DNA from: Girardinichthys multiradiatus | Taxonomy: Eukaryota > Chordata > Actinopteri > Cyprinodontiformes > Goodeidae | Length of the DNA: 64,000 bases | Assembly (NCBI RefSeq): GCF_021462225.1 | Contig: NC_061811.1 | Location: 2,195,663-2,259,662, forward strand | Direction of reading: 5' to 3' | Made by a program: the position numbers and the translations under genes | Notes under the pieces: generated by a model | The model's input: only the letters and a program-made list of their open reading frames with translations | Told to the model about the DNA's origin: nothing | The model's database searches: none | In this document: one piece after another, positions 10,759 through 22,299 of the stretch | Layout of the letters: each line of letters opens with the position of its first letter | Position numbering within the stretch: the stretch's first letter is position 1

Positions 10759-12589
10759 TGAAAATTAAAAAGAGAGATCATATTTCTGCTATTTTAGCTT
10801 CCCTTCATTGGCTCCCTGTTAAATCCAGAATATAATAAACAATTCTCCTCCTCACATATAAAGCTCTTAATGATCTAGCTCCATCATACATCAGAGATCT
10901 GATTGGTCCATATGTTCCTAACAGAGCACTTCGTTCTCAGACTGCAGGTTTACTGGTGGTTCCTAGAGTCTCTAGAAGTAGAATGGGAGGCAGATCCTTT
11001 AGTTATCAGGCTCCTCTCCTGTGGAACCAGCTCCCAGCTTTAGTCCGTGAGGCAGACACCCTGTCTACTTTTAAGGCTAGGCTTAAAACTTTCCTTTTTG
11101 ATAAAGCTTATAGTTAGAGTGGCTGGGTTTATCAGGGAGGGAGCCTTCCTCCCTCCCTGTTGGTTGGAGTAAGGGGGAGTCAGGTTTAGCCTAAACCGGC
11201 TCAGTTATGGTTGAGGTGCAAACACACCCTCCATTTCTGCTACCTGTATGACCCCTTCTGTTTTCCAATGGTTATAATCAGTCTGACAGAGAGAGGTATC
11301 TCAATCCTTGTGGTTTTTAGTATAACAATGACCATCAGTGGGAACCTTTGTGGGGTTCCTTGAGACGACATTGTTGTAAATAAGCGCCGTTTAACTAAAT
11401 AATCTGAACCGAAACTATCTGTGTAGTTATGCTGCTATAGGCTTAGGCTGCTGGAAGACATAACGACCACTTTCACCCTCTTCGCTACATTCTCACACTA
11501 CTCTCCAATTTTGCATTATTTGCTGTTATTTCAGCTTTTAACCTTTTTCTCTCTTTTCTCTTCCTAGAAGCTACACCTGGACTGGCTCTGTGTCTGCCTG
11601 TGACATCTTTCTGGAGAGGGGAATCATCCGAGCTTCTACTGGCAACAACTCTTTAAAAAAAAAAAAAAAAAAACACATAGGGGGAAAGAAATAGACTCAG
11701 CGGCAAAATCACACCACAGAAAACAGGATTAAAATAATCTAATGAAAGAATCAAAATGAAAAAAGGGATCATTCATGCATCTCCCTCAGGCAGGGTCTTT
11801 CATTTTTTTTTTCATCATTATGCGAATCATGTCCTTTCGATTCAGCCACTCATGCTCATGTCAAAGGCTTTCACTCATACTCCAGTCTTTCTCAGGGTGT
11901 TTCCTTATTTCCAACATCTACCGATGATCCACATAGCCCTGTCGTTTAGTGTTTAACCCTTTCTCTCTCCTAGACATAGCGACTGACTGAGCTTTTACTG
12001 TAACTAATTATATGTGCTCTCTTTCAGACTCTAACCTTGAAAACTGGATCAGAGTTTATCTGTTCTTTCTTTCTAGGTGAAACGACTAAAGGAGCTACAT
12101 CCATTAACATTTACTTTTCCTTCCCATAGAAAGTACTTCTGGATCAGTGCTTCTGTGTTCTTTTTGTGTCTCTGCTCTGTTCTCTCAAACCCCCAGTCGG
12201 TTGTGGCAGATGGCCGCTCACACTGAGCCTGGTTCTGGTTCTGGTGGAGGTTTCTTCATGTTAAAAGGGAGTTGTTCCTCTCCGCTGTCACTACTTGCAT
12301 GCTCAGTATGAGGGATTGCTGCAAAGTCAACGCCAGTGACTGTCCACTGTCTCTACATGCTCATCTGGGAGGAGGGAATGCTGCAAGTCACTGACTGGAT
12401 GCAATCTGCTGGGTTTCCTTAGATAGAAAAAACGTTATATCCTATTTGAAAAAAAAGCTAACTCTGACTGCACTGTTCAATTGTTAGAATTAATTGGAAT
12501 GTATGAACCTGACTTTTGTGAAGTGCCTTGAGACAACATGTGTTGTGAATTGGCACTATATAAATAAACTGAATTGAATTGAATTGGAT

Positions 12590-12780
12590 AGCCAGACCGA
12601 GGTATGTTGACACCTGTTTTAAATGTCTGCCACTTGTAGACTATTTTCCCTAAGCTGGATTTTTAAATTCTTTGGAGACCTCTTTAAATCCCGTTATAGA
12701 CTCATAAGTTGCTACAATATTCTGTCTGGAGGCCTCAGACATCTGTTTGAATCTCACCATGGTGTTCACTCTTACTTCAA
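12590..12780 (-). pseudogene. Tc1-like transposase relic, N-terminal HTH part
   Basis: The minus strand reads MSEASRQNIVATYESITGFK followed by EVSKEF, matching the first helix-turn-helix of Tc1-type transposases. It is cut by the end of the L2 LINE at 12587. The continuation fits the relic at 7690-8095. Confidence 0.65.
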
Positions 12781-12789
12781 CCATATTAT

Positions 12790-14150
12790 AGATATCATGG
12801 GTCAGCATGGAGGGATAAAAGTTGCTTCCTTTAATTACGTATTTCCACATCAAGAAAATGTCTGAACATTTATACATAGCATAAAGTTTAATATAATCAA
12901 AAGAAAAGACAGCAGCAATCAGGATAAAATAATAATGTTCAGTCAATGAAGGAAATGCTTGTAGGGAATTAAAAAGAACAGGATTGGTTTGTGAATGAAA
13001 ACTTTGAAGAACATGAAGAAATAAAGATACAACAAATGCAGGAGCCCGCACACATGCAGTTGATAACACCTAAAAGCAAACTGAGTTAGAGCAATTTCTG
13101 ATTGAACTTCACTTCAACTTCATTCTATTAAAAATGAAGCAGAATAATAAACAGTTGGTGAGGAGAGAAGCCATAGTTTAGTCAAATTTAAAAGTTAAAG
13201 TTCAGAAAACACTGCCCTGTTAATGTTTCTTACTGTTCAGCCTTATATATTAGAGGCCACTGAGGTTAACTCTTCTCACCAACTGCATTTATTGAAAGTG
13301 GAACTGATGATGATGAAATAAAGGTAAATTACATAAATTAGGATTAAAAATATATATAAAAAACAGAAAATAGTTTCTAACAAACTTAAAATGTGAGCTG
13401 TGTAACATAATGAGCAGCATTAGTTAGGGCTGCCATGTCTCAAGTGTCATTAGACTGGTAGTAATTTGCTCCAAAATTTCACAGTGGATTGAAAGCAATG
13501 ATGATAGAAGCAGAAAATGGTCCTTTGGTGAAACAGAAATGAGTCAAACTATGAAATTGCAATAGTATTTAGAGACAAGAGTTAAAGTGCACCAAGCAGA
13601 ATCAATTAAGGCTGGGCATTTTTATAATCGTGTACCTGTTGTTCAAATTAACAATTAATTCAAGATCTAAGCAATTATAAAAGCTGAAGAGAAAAAGAAC
13701 AACTCTATCTGTCCTTACTAATAAACACAATTACAGCGTTAACAGCAGATTTCTGCTTATTCTTCCCTGTTATTACTGTGGTATCAGTCAGTCAAACAGC
13801 ACAAACATAGCTTTTACAAATATTATTCATCATAAAATGAATCAATCATGCCTGACAGCAGGGAGACTGGGTTTAACAGAACCACATCACTTTCAGTTTT
13901 TCTGTTACAGTTTTTCTTCTGGTACGTTTTTTGATTAAGGTAAATTTTGGCTGTTTTGACTTCATATCAGTTCCCTTTGTTCTATATGTTTCTGGTTGTT
14001 ATGGTTACAGCTGTAATTGACTTGTGGTTTCAGACATTATCTGGATGTGCTTTTTAACATTAGATCAAATCATGAATATTATGGAAACTAAAAGTAAGAA
14101 GAAATTATTTATCTGTTTCAACACTTAGTTATTTCCACTTTTCTTTTTAA
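12790..14150. other. Intergenic, nothing recognised
   Basis: AT-rich unique-looking sequence. No coding, repeat or RNA feature that I can support. Confidence 0.5.
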
Positions 14151-14164
14151 CTTTCGTCAAGGTC

Positions 14165-14600
14165 AGGAGTTTCCATACATCTGACCTTACACCTGTTCTA
14201 ATGTGGGGCAGATATTTTGGTTATTCTACCAGAAGCTTCTGGTTATTTTACATTTGGATGAACTGTTTGTGCCCAAGCTTTAACATCATGACTGATGTCT
14301 TGAGATGTTGCTTCAGTATTTTCCACCAATATTCTTTTCATCTGTTCTGTGAAATGCACGTGTCCCTCACCACCACAGCATAATCCTGCCACCCCCAATA
14401 CTTCACAGTTAAGATAGTGTTCTCAGTCTTGCAAAACCCCAAACACTTCCATTTTAGCAGGTTGCCAGCTTCCGTCAGCATTTGTATTAGGTTTTTTCCT
14501 TTTTGTTTTGGATTGATACACACATTTCACCAAAACACATTAATCTTTGGGACACAGAACCTGCCTGCTTTCTGATCGATATAATAAACTACACTGTGCC
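14165..14600 (-). pseudogene. Tc1-like transposase relic
   Basis: The minus strand reads LTVKYWGWQDYAVVV (a decayed KHGGGSVMVW block) and below it segments matching the region up to the second catalytic Asp. It is heavily shifted, with no inverted repeats seen. Confidence 0.5.
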
Positions 14601-14609
14601 TTCAGGATA

Positions 14610-16110
14610 GGCTGGAAAATACTGTCAGTCCAACTCTTCTATTATCAAGATCACAGCTTAGCAAATTAAACGACACTAGTGTGTTAAAATATATGTTTTT
14701 AAGTTAAATGAGTGATTCAAATGTTGCCTTGGTGACTGCATGCTTTACTTAAACCTGAATTCACTTCAAATATAGTTTTTCGTTTGTCAAGATGATGAAT
14801 AATATCCCATTACTACATGATTGTTGTAAGGAAGCTATTCATCCCTCTTGCTCCACTATCTATCCATGCTTTTCATTTCTATGTGTAATTACTGGACTAA
14901 AACTTGCTGCCTTGTCGGAGGTCATGCCACCCCCATTTCTTTCTTCCCCTTTGTGTTTGAGTGCAGAGAGACAGAAGGACCACAAAGACTATGAAGCAGT
15001 TGAACAGAGTTCTTAATGACTCATTTGGACCGGTGCCATACACACATAAAGACAGAAAGCTTGTGACCCCTGTGACTTGAAAGCAGATATCGTCTCAATA
15101 ATTACTCTGAGAAATGAGTGTGATGAGAGTGAATGAGAGTGGGACAGAAATGGGAGGAAATGAGAGAGAGTTATCAGAGAGAGGGAGAAAAAAGAGAGAT
15201 CAGACAGAGGCTAATTAAAATGAGTGCTGAGGTGTGAAAAGAAAACGGGAGGGTGAATTTAATTTAGAAAGAGGAGTTTAGGTGGTTCCTGTCACGCTTC
15301 CTCGTCAAAAGATCCAGAAAATGCAGGATGCATCATGATTTGTAGTATTTTAGGGTATGTTCTAAAGGGTTTTGCCATATCAGTTTATTTTTCTACACAT
15401 TTATTTTTGTTTGGTGTTTTTTATGCTTTTCTTTGCATTTAGCGTTCTAGTTTATCCTCATGTTCTTTATATTCTGAATTATTCTTGACAGTATCTGTGT
15501 TTACTTTTAGGAATGTTTGTGCTTTTAGTCTCTGCCACCGTCTCTGTAATTACATTCATTCAGTCCACCTGCGCTGTACCAGTCGGTCTCCTTGTTTTCA
15601 ACTGTGCCATCCACTTTATATACTGTGCTGTTCTATTTACTCCTCACGGATACATACAGTTTGCCATGCCAAGCCTGTCCATGTTCCCAAACGGTTCATG
15701 ACATGTTCATGCATGTTTTCTCTGCCTTTGCTCCATGCTTCTTCCACCTCATGCCTGCCTGTAAGTTAATGCCTTTTATTTATTCAATTCTTCAAATTAC
15801 CTAACTGCTCCGGCCTACCTGTTTGAATTTGTGTCCCACTCCAAGAGCAACCTGACAGGATGGTGTTAAACAAAGTTAACATTCCAGAAGAACTGACCTT
15901 AGTTTCAGGAACTTAGACCAAACTTAGGTCACTGACTCCAGTGATGCATGATATTCAGTACTGCTGTGTTTAAATGTGGTTAGGAATTAACCAAAGGGAT
16001 TATGGTTAAGGCAGACAAATTAAGCTCTGTTTGTAGTGGTGTGAAAAATGTGATTCTGATTCTGCAGCCTGCTTTATCCGTTTCTTTGAAAGCTGTCCAT
16101 TGAATTCCCC
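14610..16110. other. Intergenic; possible old LTR-like debris
   Basis: No gene. From about 15360 to 15800 the T- and C-rich text with CATGCCTGCC-type phrases resembles the style of fish LTRs, but I found no TG...CA borders or target duplication, so this is only a suggestion. Confidence 0.3.
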
Positions 16111-16116
16111 AGAAAG

Positions 16117-16132
16117 CCCCCCCCCCCCCCGG

Positions 16133-16182
<50 letters not shown>

Positions 16183-16200
16183 CACACACACACACACACA
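16117..16200. repeat. Poly-C run and (CA)n microsatellite
   Basis: A run of about 14 C (16117-16130) is followed by about 30 CA units (16139-16200) with one GC interruption. The open frames on both strands here are by-products of the repeat. Confidence 0.95.
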
Positions 16201-16209
16201 GATTAAGCC

Positions 16210-17180
16210 AGTTTCACCCCTGGCTTGCACACTGAATGACTGGCTTCCCTGGACAGCTCAAATGGATTTGCCACACAGCCATAATGTTGAAACTGATCTG
16301 AGACCGCATTCAGATCTCTTGGGGACAACCAGTGGGGCAGGCTGACAGTTAGAAACAACAGCTTGGAACAAGTTACACAGTCCCTCTTTTGAAGCTGCAC
16401 CCACAACTGAAACTCTTTGTTGACGTTTTACTGCACCTGATGAGACTTAATATTACGGCGACCTGCAGAGTTGTTTGTGATTTCAGGTTAGAAGCTTGTT
16501 GTATAATTAATTAAATTACAAAGTTTAAGATTTTCCTGCTGCGGCAATGAATTCAATCCCCAGGAGAGCTCAGACATCTTTATTGGTCATGGTCTGTCAG
16601 ACTTTGACTATAGTTTTGTCACCTTTGGTCTAAATCATGCATTCTTGATCACATACTGAGTTCTTCCTGTGATTTTATGTTGTTTTTGTTATGAATTGGG
16701 GTTGTTTGGTTTTTGGTTGCAGGTTTTTCCTCATATGTTTCTCACAGTTAAGGTTTTGAATCATGCTTCTGTTTATTATTTTCCTGGTCATGCATTAGTT
16801 TTTGTCTTCTAGGTCATGTTTTGTCAAGTTAGTTTTTTGGATCTGGTTATGCTTTAGTTTCATGCTTTTCTAGTTATGTTTCTATAAGTTTGTACCCTTG
16901 AATTTCTGTTTTGCTCCAGTCATGTCGTGTTCTGTCTTGTCTGTCAATTAACTTTATTCGGTTCACCTGCACTAAGCAAATCAGTCTCCTCTTCTCATAC
17001 ATCCACAAACAAGTAAATGAAAGTTAATGAGAACACAGAGTCTACACTGTCACGTGTATGCACTGCAGACAAATATACACAAGCAAAAAGTTCCAGGATA
17101 TTTTCATTTAAAATTATAAATTTAACCAAAAATCTTTATATTTAAACGTTTAACTGAATGCATCTTATGGTCTAAGACGT
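16210..17180. other. Intergenic; possible LTR-like debris
   Basis: No coding sequence. 16600-16990 is T-rich text with repeated CATG/GGTTATG phrases similar in style to the solo LTR at 39784-40803, but unbordered. Confidence 0.3.
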
Positions 17181-17189
17181 AAGGGATTC

Positions 17190-19445
17190 ATACATCTCTA
17201 CAGCAAGACCTCCTCTAGGCAAATCAGATCACAATCTTGTTTTTCTTTGCTCGAAATATAAGCCCCTTGTTCAGAGGCAACCTGTAATAAAGAAGACTGT
17301 GAGAACATGGTCACAGGAAGTTGAAGAAGCTCTGTAAGGTTGCTTTGAGGCTACAGACTGGGACGCACTGTGCCAGCCACATGGAGAGGACATCAATGCC
17401 ATGACTGAGTGTGTAACCGACTATATAAACATCTGTGTGGATAACATCATCCCCACCAGAACCGTGAGATGCTTCCCCAATAACAAACCTTGGATCACCA
17501 GTAACCTGAAGGACCTGCTTAACAAGAAAAAAAGAGCCTTCAGAGAGGGAGAGAGAGAATTATTGAGGAGTTTACAGAAGCAACTTAAAGTCAAGATAAG
17601 AGACAGCAAGGAGGTGTACAAAAAGAAGCTGGAGAGCAAGCTCCAGCAAAACAATATCAGAGATGTGTGGACAGGGATGAAAAAAATCATGGGCTTCAGG
17701 CAGAGGGATGATCGGGCCGATAAAGGTCTGGACAGAACCAATGAACTGAACACATTCTTCAATAGGTTCAGTTCAGAAACAAGCTTCACACCTTCTTCTC
17801 CTGCTCACAGACAAACAGACATTCCACACTTCTTTGACCCACAGGACCCACAGCTGTCCAGTAACATCTCAAATGTTGTATCTTCCACCTCAGCCCTAGA
17901 CCCTTCTGCTTCTACAGGTTTACCTTCAACCATATCAGAAGATGCTGACGCTCCCTGTGCCCCCTTCCACCTGTGGGTCTCAAGAAGTCAAGTGAAGATG
18001 CAACTGGAGAGACTGAATCGTAATAAGGCTGCAGGTCCAGATCTTGTCAGCCCTAGAGTCCTGAAGGGCTGTGCAGAGCAGCTCTGTGGGATTCTGAAGC
18101 ACCTCTTCAACCTTAGCCTGGCCGAGAAGAAGGTTCCGGTGTTGTGGAAGATCTCCTGTCTTGTTCCGGTACCAAAGAAAACTCACCCATCAGTCCTCAA
18201 TGACTATAAACCTGTTGCCCTGACATCTCACATCATGAAGGTCCTAGAGAGACTCCTGTTGGCCCACCTGAGTAAGCAAACAATAAACCATCAGGACCCC
18301 CTTCAGTTTGCTTATCGCTGTGGAGTTGGAGTTGAAGATGCCATCATACACCTGCTTCAACAAACCCACTGTCATCTGGACAAAGCCAGCAGAACTGTGA
18401 GGATCATGTCCTTTGATTTCTCCAGTGCATTTAATACAATCCAACCTGATTTGCTTTGTCAGAAACTCCAGAAGATTCAGGTGGAGGCCTCAACAATCTC
18501 CTGGATCAAAGACTACCTGACAAACAGACCACAGTTTGTGAGACTGAAGGGTTGTGAGTCTAACCAGGTAGTCAGCAGCACAGGAGCACCACAGGGGACG
18601 GTACTCTCACCATTCCTTTTCACTCTGTACACCTCAGACTTCCAGGACAAGACAGACTCCTGTCATCTGCAGAAATACTCGGATGATTCTGCAGTTGGTG
18701 GTGGATCAGAGATGGACAAGAAGCTGAGTACAGGAAGGTGGTGGACCGCTTTGTGGCATGGTGTGGAAACAATCATCTCATCCTGAACGTGACTAAAACA
18801 AAGGAGATGATTGTAGATTTTAAGAGAAACAGGAATAAGTCAAAAACTATTTCTATCATGGGAGAAGAAGTGGACGTGGTGGAGGAGTATAAATACCTCG
18901 GTGTTCACCTGGACAACAGACTAGAGTGGAGATGCAACTGTGAAGCCATCTACAAGAAGGGACAGAGCAGACTGTACTTCTTGAGGAAGTTTAGGACATT
19001 TAGTGTTTGCAGCAAGATGCTGCATATCTTCTATAAGTCTGTTGTGGAGAGTGTGATCTCTTCTGCCATCATCTGCTGGGAAAGCAGCATCAGAGCCAGG
19101 GACTTAAAAAAGCTCAACAAGCTGATAAAAAAGGCTGGTTCTGTTCTGGGGACTCCTCTGGAACCTCTGGAGATCATTGTGGAAAGAAGGATTCTTCATA
19201 AAATGAAGAACATTATGAAGAACCCTGAGCATCCTCTTCATGAGACTGTCCTACAACAACAGAGTGTCTTCAGTCAGAGGCTTCTTCAGATCTGCTGTAA
19301 GAGGGAGCGCTACAGGAGATCCTTCCTGCCCACAGCCATCAGCATCTACAACGGCTCTTTGAAGAAACCTTCATAATGAGCTACAACAACATTTAATTTC
19401 CCTTTGGGATTAATAAAGTATTTTTGAATTGAATTGAATTTGAAT
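17190..19445 (+). mobile_element. Rex1-like LINE, 5'-truncated
   Basis: Begins within the C-terminal part of the endonuclease domain (LGKSDHNLVFLC-like at about 17215-17255) and runs through the reverse transcriptase to a short 3' UTR ending GGATTAATAAAGTATTTTTG and GAATT repeats at 19420-19445. Truncation at the 5' end is the normal outcome of target-primed reverse transcription. Confidence 0.8.
17401..19376 (+). pseudogene. Rex1-like LINE reverse transcriptase, one frameshift
   Basis: Retrotransposon RT of the CR1/L2/Rex1 group. 17401-18786 carries the connector and [54 protein letters not shown] (first catalytic Asp), STGAPQGTVLSPFLFTLYTS and KYSDDSAV (YxDD box with Ser). A shift near 18727-18740 moves the frame to 18738-19376, which holds FVAWCGNNHLILNVTKTKEM, the thumb and the Rex1-type C-terminus LYFLRKFRTFSVCSKML. 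A stop near 17335 separates it from the endonuclease remnant. Apart from these breaks it is well preserved. Confidence 0.82.
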
Positions 19446-19449
19446 TGAA

Positions 19450-21990
19450 GATGTTTTATAGCTTTGTAGAAGCCATATTTTAATGGAGGGAGTGGTCTGG
19501 TGGCACTATTTTGGCACCTTTGTTTTTCCCCTTCCTGGAGCCCTGGGCTATATTCTTAAAGATCTAGCTGCATGGGAGAGGTGGGCGTGATAGGAGTCTA
19601 TGAAGCTAGCTCTCTCTCTCTTTCTGGGGGGCTACTTGCCAAGTCTGACATGTTTTTTACAACATATTGCCATACCTTTACAGCCAGCCATGCAGGACAT
19701 CTGCTGATATGTAACATTACTCATATCAGCTACTTCTTTGTTAAATAAACTAATTGACAAAGAAAGGTTTTGTCTGTTGAGTCTCTTATCAAATTCACTT
19801 CTGCTGTATTTGATCAAATTGGATTTAACGCCATTCTCAGCCACATGATTTACAGGAGAACATGACTTGCTTGAACCTGAGATGAATGCTTTCAATGTCA
19901 GTCTGACAGGACCAGAACACTAATGGCGTAAAGCTTTCCTCTGCACAGAATTTAAAAGACATATGTACACCACTGGAGTACTGATTTCGGAGGTGGTTAT
20001 GAACACACTCATCAGGATTACGAGTGTGACTGCAAAGGGAAGAGAAACAGTGAAGGAAACAGGAGAAGGTGAGAGGAGGATGTGTAATAGGATATGTTAG
20101 CGGTGTGGTAAGTGCCTGATTCCTGGTGCTGCTGAACAATATGTGGTCCACAACACTATTTTTACAGCATTACATCAAAGAACAATTTTTCAAATAACAG
20201 AGTGCATCCATCAGCGGCTATCAGAAAATATAATGTTCAACAAACAATTTCTATGCCATAATGTTACTATCACTCTCCCTCAGAGCCTGTTTGAGTGTTT
20301 ACACGAGTGATGCTGAAGATTCTTGACCAAAGTGGTTTCTGTGCTTCTGTTTTAAAAGGCATCAAGGAGATCTGTGGTGCAGACTGGAGAGCAGCGGGGA
20401 CTTTAGGCCGTGTATGTTACCTTGTACCCCACAAATGAGAGTTTTCAGAGATAATACATTTAAGAAAAACACCGCAACAAAAAACAATCTATTACTTTCA
20501 TTTTCTCCGTATAATCTCCTGGTTTTAATAAGGGTCTGCATCCAGTTACATTTACTTGTAACAGTTTTTACCAAAAATAAATCAATCTTTCTTTCTTGTG
20601 ATTTAATTTCATAGTATTTTATAGCCTGAAAACTTGAACAACACTCTGTTTTGATTCTTTTTGGTTCTGATCCCCATTTGGACCTGTTAACTCTTCTAAA
20701 ATATAACATATTCTGAGCACTACTCAAGCTAAATGATCTCTCTGTGACTTCCTGCTGGTATGTACTAACTGGTTTCATAAAAATAAAAAAAAACTAATTT
20801 ACAGCAGATGAAGAGTGTAATATGGAATATGACCTTATTCAGGTGTCAGAGTAGGTATAAAATGTCCTCCTGGTAGGTATGGATTGACGCATGGTTGGTA
20901 TTAAAATTCCTACAGCAGACATCACAGTTTTTTACCCATTACCTGTAATCCAACCTGGCATATCTCAGTGCCACAACAAAATAAGAGAAAGAGTCTATGT
21001 GTTCTATTTAATCCAAACCTCAAAAAACAAAACTATTGTAAAGCTATTGTATTACATAGTATTCTATCTTAAATAATTCATTACTAATATTGCTGTTATT
21101 ACTACTGCTATTATCTGTACTACTGTCATTATTGAAATAAACACCACAAATATTATTATTATTACTTGATAATTAACTTGTGTTTGTGTTGCTGTAACAC
21201 CGGATGTCTCCCATGGATGACATGTAATCCTAAACATTCTGCATTAGGAGCCTGTTTGACATCTAAGGACAGACGAATATGAGCATAAAATGCTTAGACT
21301 GAAGTTGTCTGAGGTTATGTCAGCCTAAACAACACAAACGTGTAAAAAAGCTAATCAAGCTAATCAAGCTAATCCAACAGAGTAAAGTAAACTATAAAAT
21401 GTGACATAAACAAGTAAATATCTTTGGTCAAACTGGTACAGAAAACAATAAAAAACAAAGCACATTTTAAAGAGTTGCAGATGAAATGACAGAAAATCTT
21501 TTTTTTTTTTTTTTTCTAATGAGCTCTCTTGGGTTTCACAAAGCTTTTAATTAAGCACCACAAAGAGACAATAATAATTTATTTAAACATCCTAAACTGG
21601 GTCAGGCTCTTTTAACTCAACAAGTTCTGAACTTAAGCACAATAGATGTGAAAATGAATTTAGATATGAACATAAAAAGAATAAAGAAAACATGTTTGTC
21701 CCTTGGTGAGGCATACTTGGTGAGCCTTCCTGAAGACCTGAGAGCAGCTCAGAGTGATGGGTTTTCTTTAAATGCAAACTAAAAACACGTGACCTTTAGT
21801 TAAACGGTCTTTTTATTCATGTTTTACTTTATTATATGTTTATTAATATTTAAGTCAGTTTTATTTGGTGCTATTGGCATTATAAATAATTACCTTTTAT
21901 TTTTTGGAACTAGGGACAATTTGAGTTATTCTTTATTTACTTATTTTTTTCTTATTATTTATTTGTCTGATGGTACAGCAATGTTTTAGA
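19450..21990. other. Intergenic, nothing recognised
   Basis: AT-rich sequence. A T-run at about 21500-21516 and short direct repeats of AAGCTAATC near 21350-21370 are the only patterns. No gene. Confidence 0.5.
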
Positions 21991-22290
21991 AACATTCATC
22001 TATCCAGTGTCTATACCCGTTGTCCTTCCTGGGTCCACCAGCTAGTCCTTAACAGGACAACCATGCATGCACACACTCATACCTAAGGTCAATTTAGAGA
22101 TACCAATGACACTAACAGTCATGTCTTGGGACTGTGGGATGAAGCTGGAGTACCCAGAGAAAACCCATGCATGCACAGGCAGAACATGCAAACTCCATGC
22201 AGAAAGACCCGAGGCCAGGATTTGAACCCAGGACCCTTTGTGCTGCAAGGCAACAGTGCTACCAACAGCTCCACCATGCAGCTCATTTTA
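21990..22290 (-). repeat. tRNA-like SINE fragment
   Basis: On the minus strand, from about 22285 down, there is an A-box-like GTTGGTAGCACTGTTGCC and then a B-box GGGTTCAAATCC (22223-22234), the split RNA polymerase III promoter. The body with TGGAGTTTGCATGTTCTGCC and GGTACTCCAGCTTC is a repeat text common in fish genomes. I cannot name the family with certainty. Confidence 0.6.
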
Positions 22291-22299
22291 GGGGCGGGC

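Larger units (their letters stand above)
8096..12587 (+). mobile_element. L2-clade LINE, long but decayed copy
   Basis: Apurinic-type endonuclease, reverse transcriptase and a long 3' untranslated region lie in order on the plus strand. The element ends with GGCACTATATAAATAAACTG and GAATT repeats at 12553-12587, the short tandem tail typical of fish L2. Coding regions carry stops and shifts. An A-run at 11655-11673 and about 200 bases after it are absent from the second copy at 40804-41241, suggesting an extra insertion or a subfamily difference. Both flanks look like one older Tc1 relic. Confidence 0.85.

Noticed and set aside
12650..13069. 139-codon minus-strand frame as a host gene
   Set aside because: Only its last 35 or so codons match anything, namely the helix-turn-helix of a Tc1 relic; the rest is AT-rich chance frame.
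15980..16345. Open frames across the CA repeat on both strands
   Set aside because: They exist only because the dinucleotide repeat has no stop codon in those frames; the flanks are non-coding.
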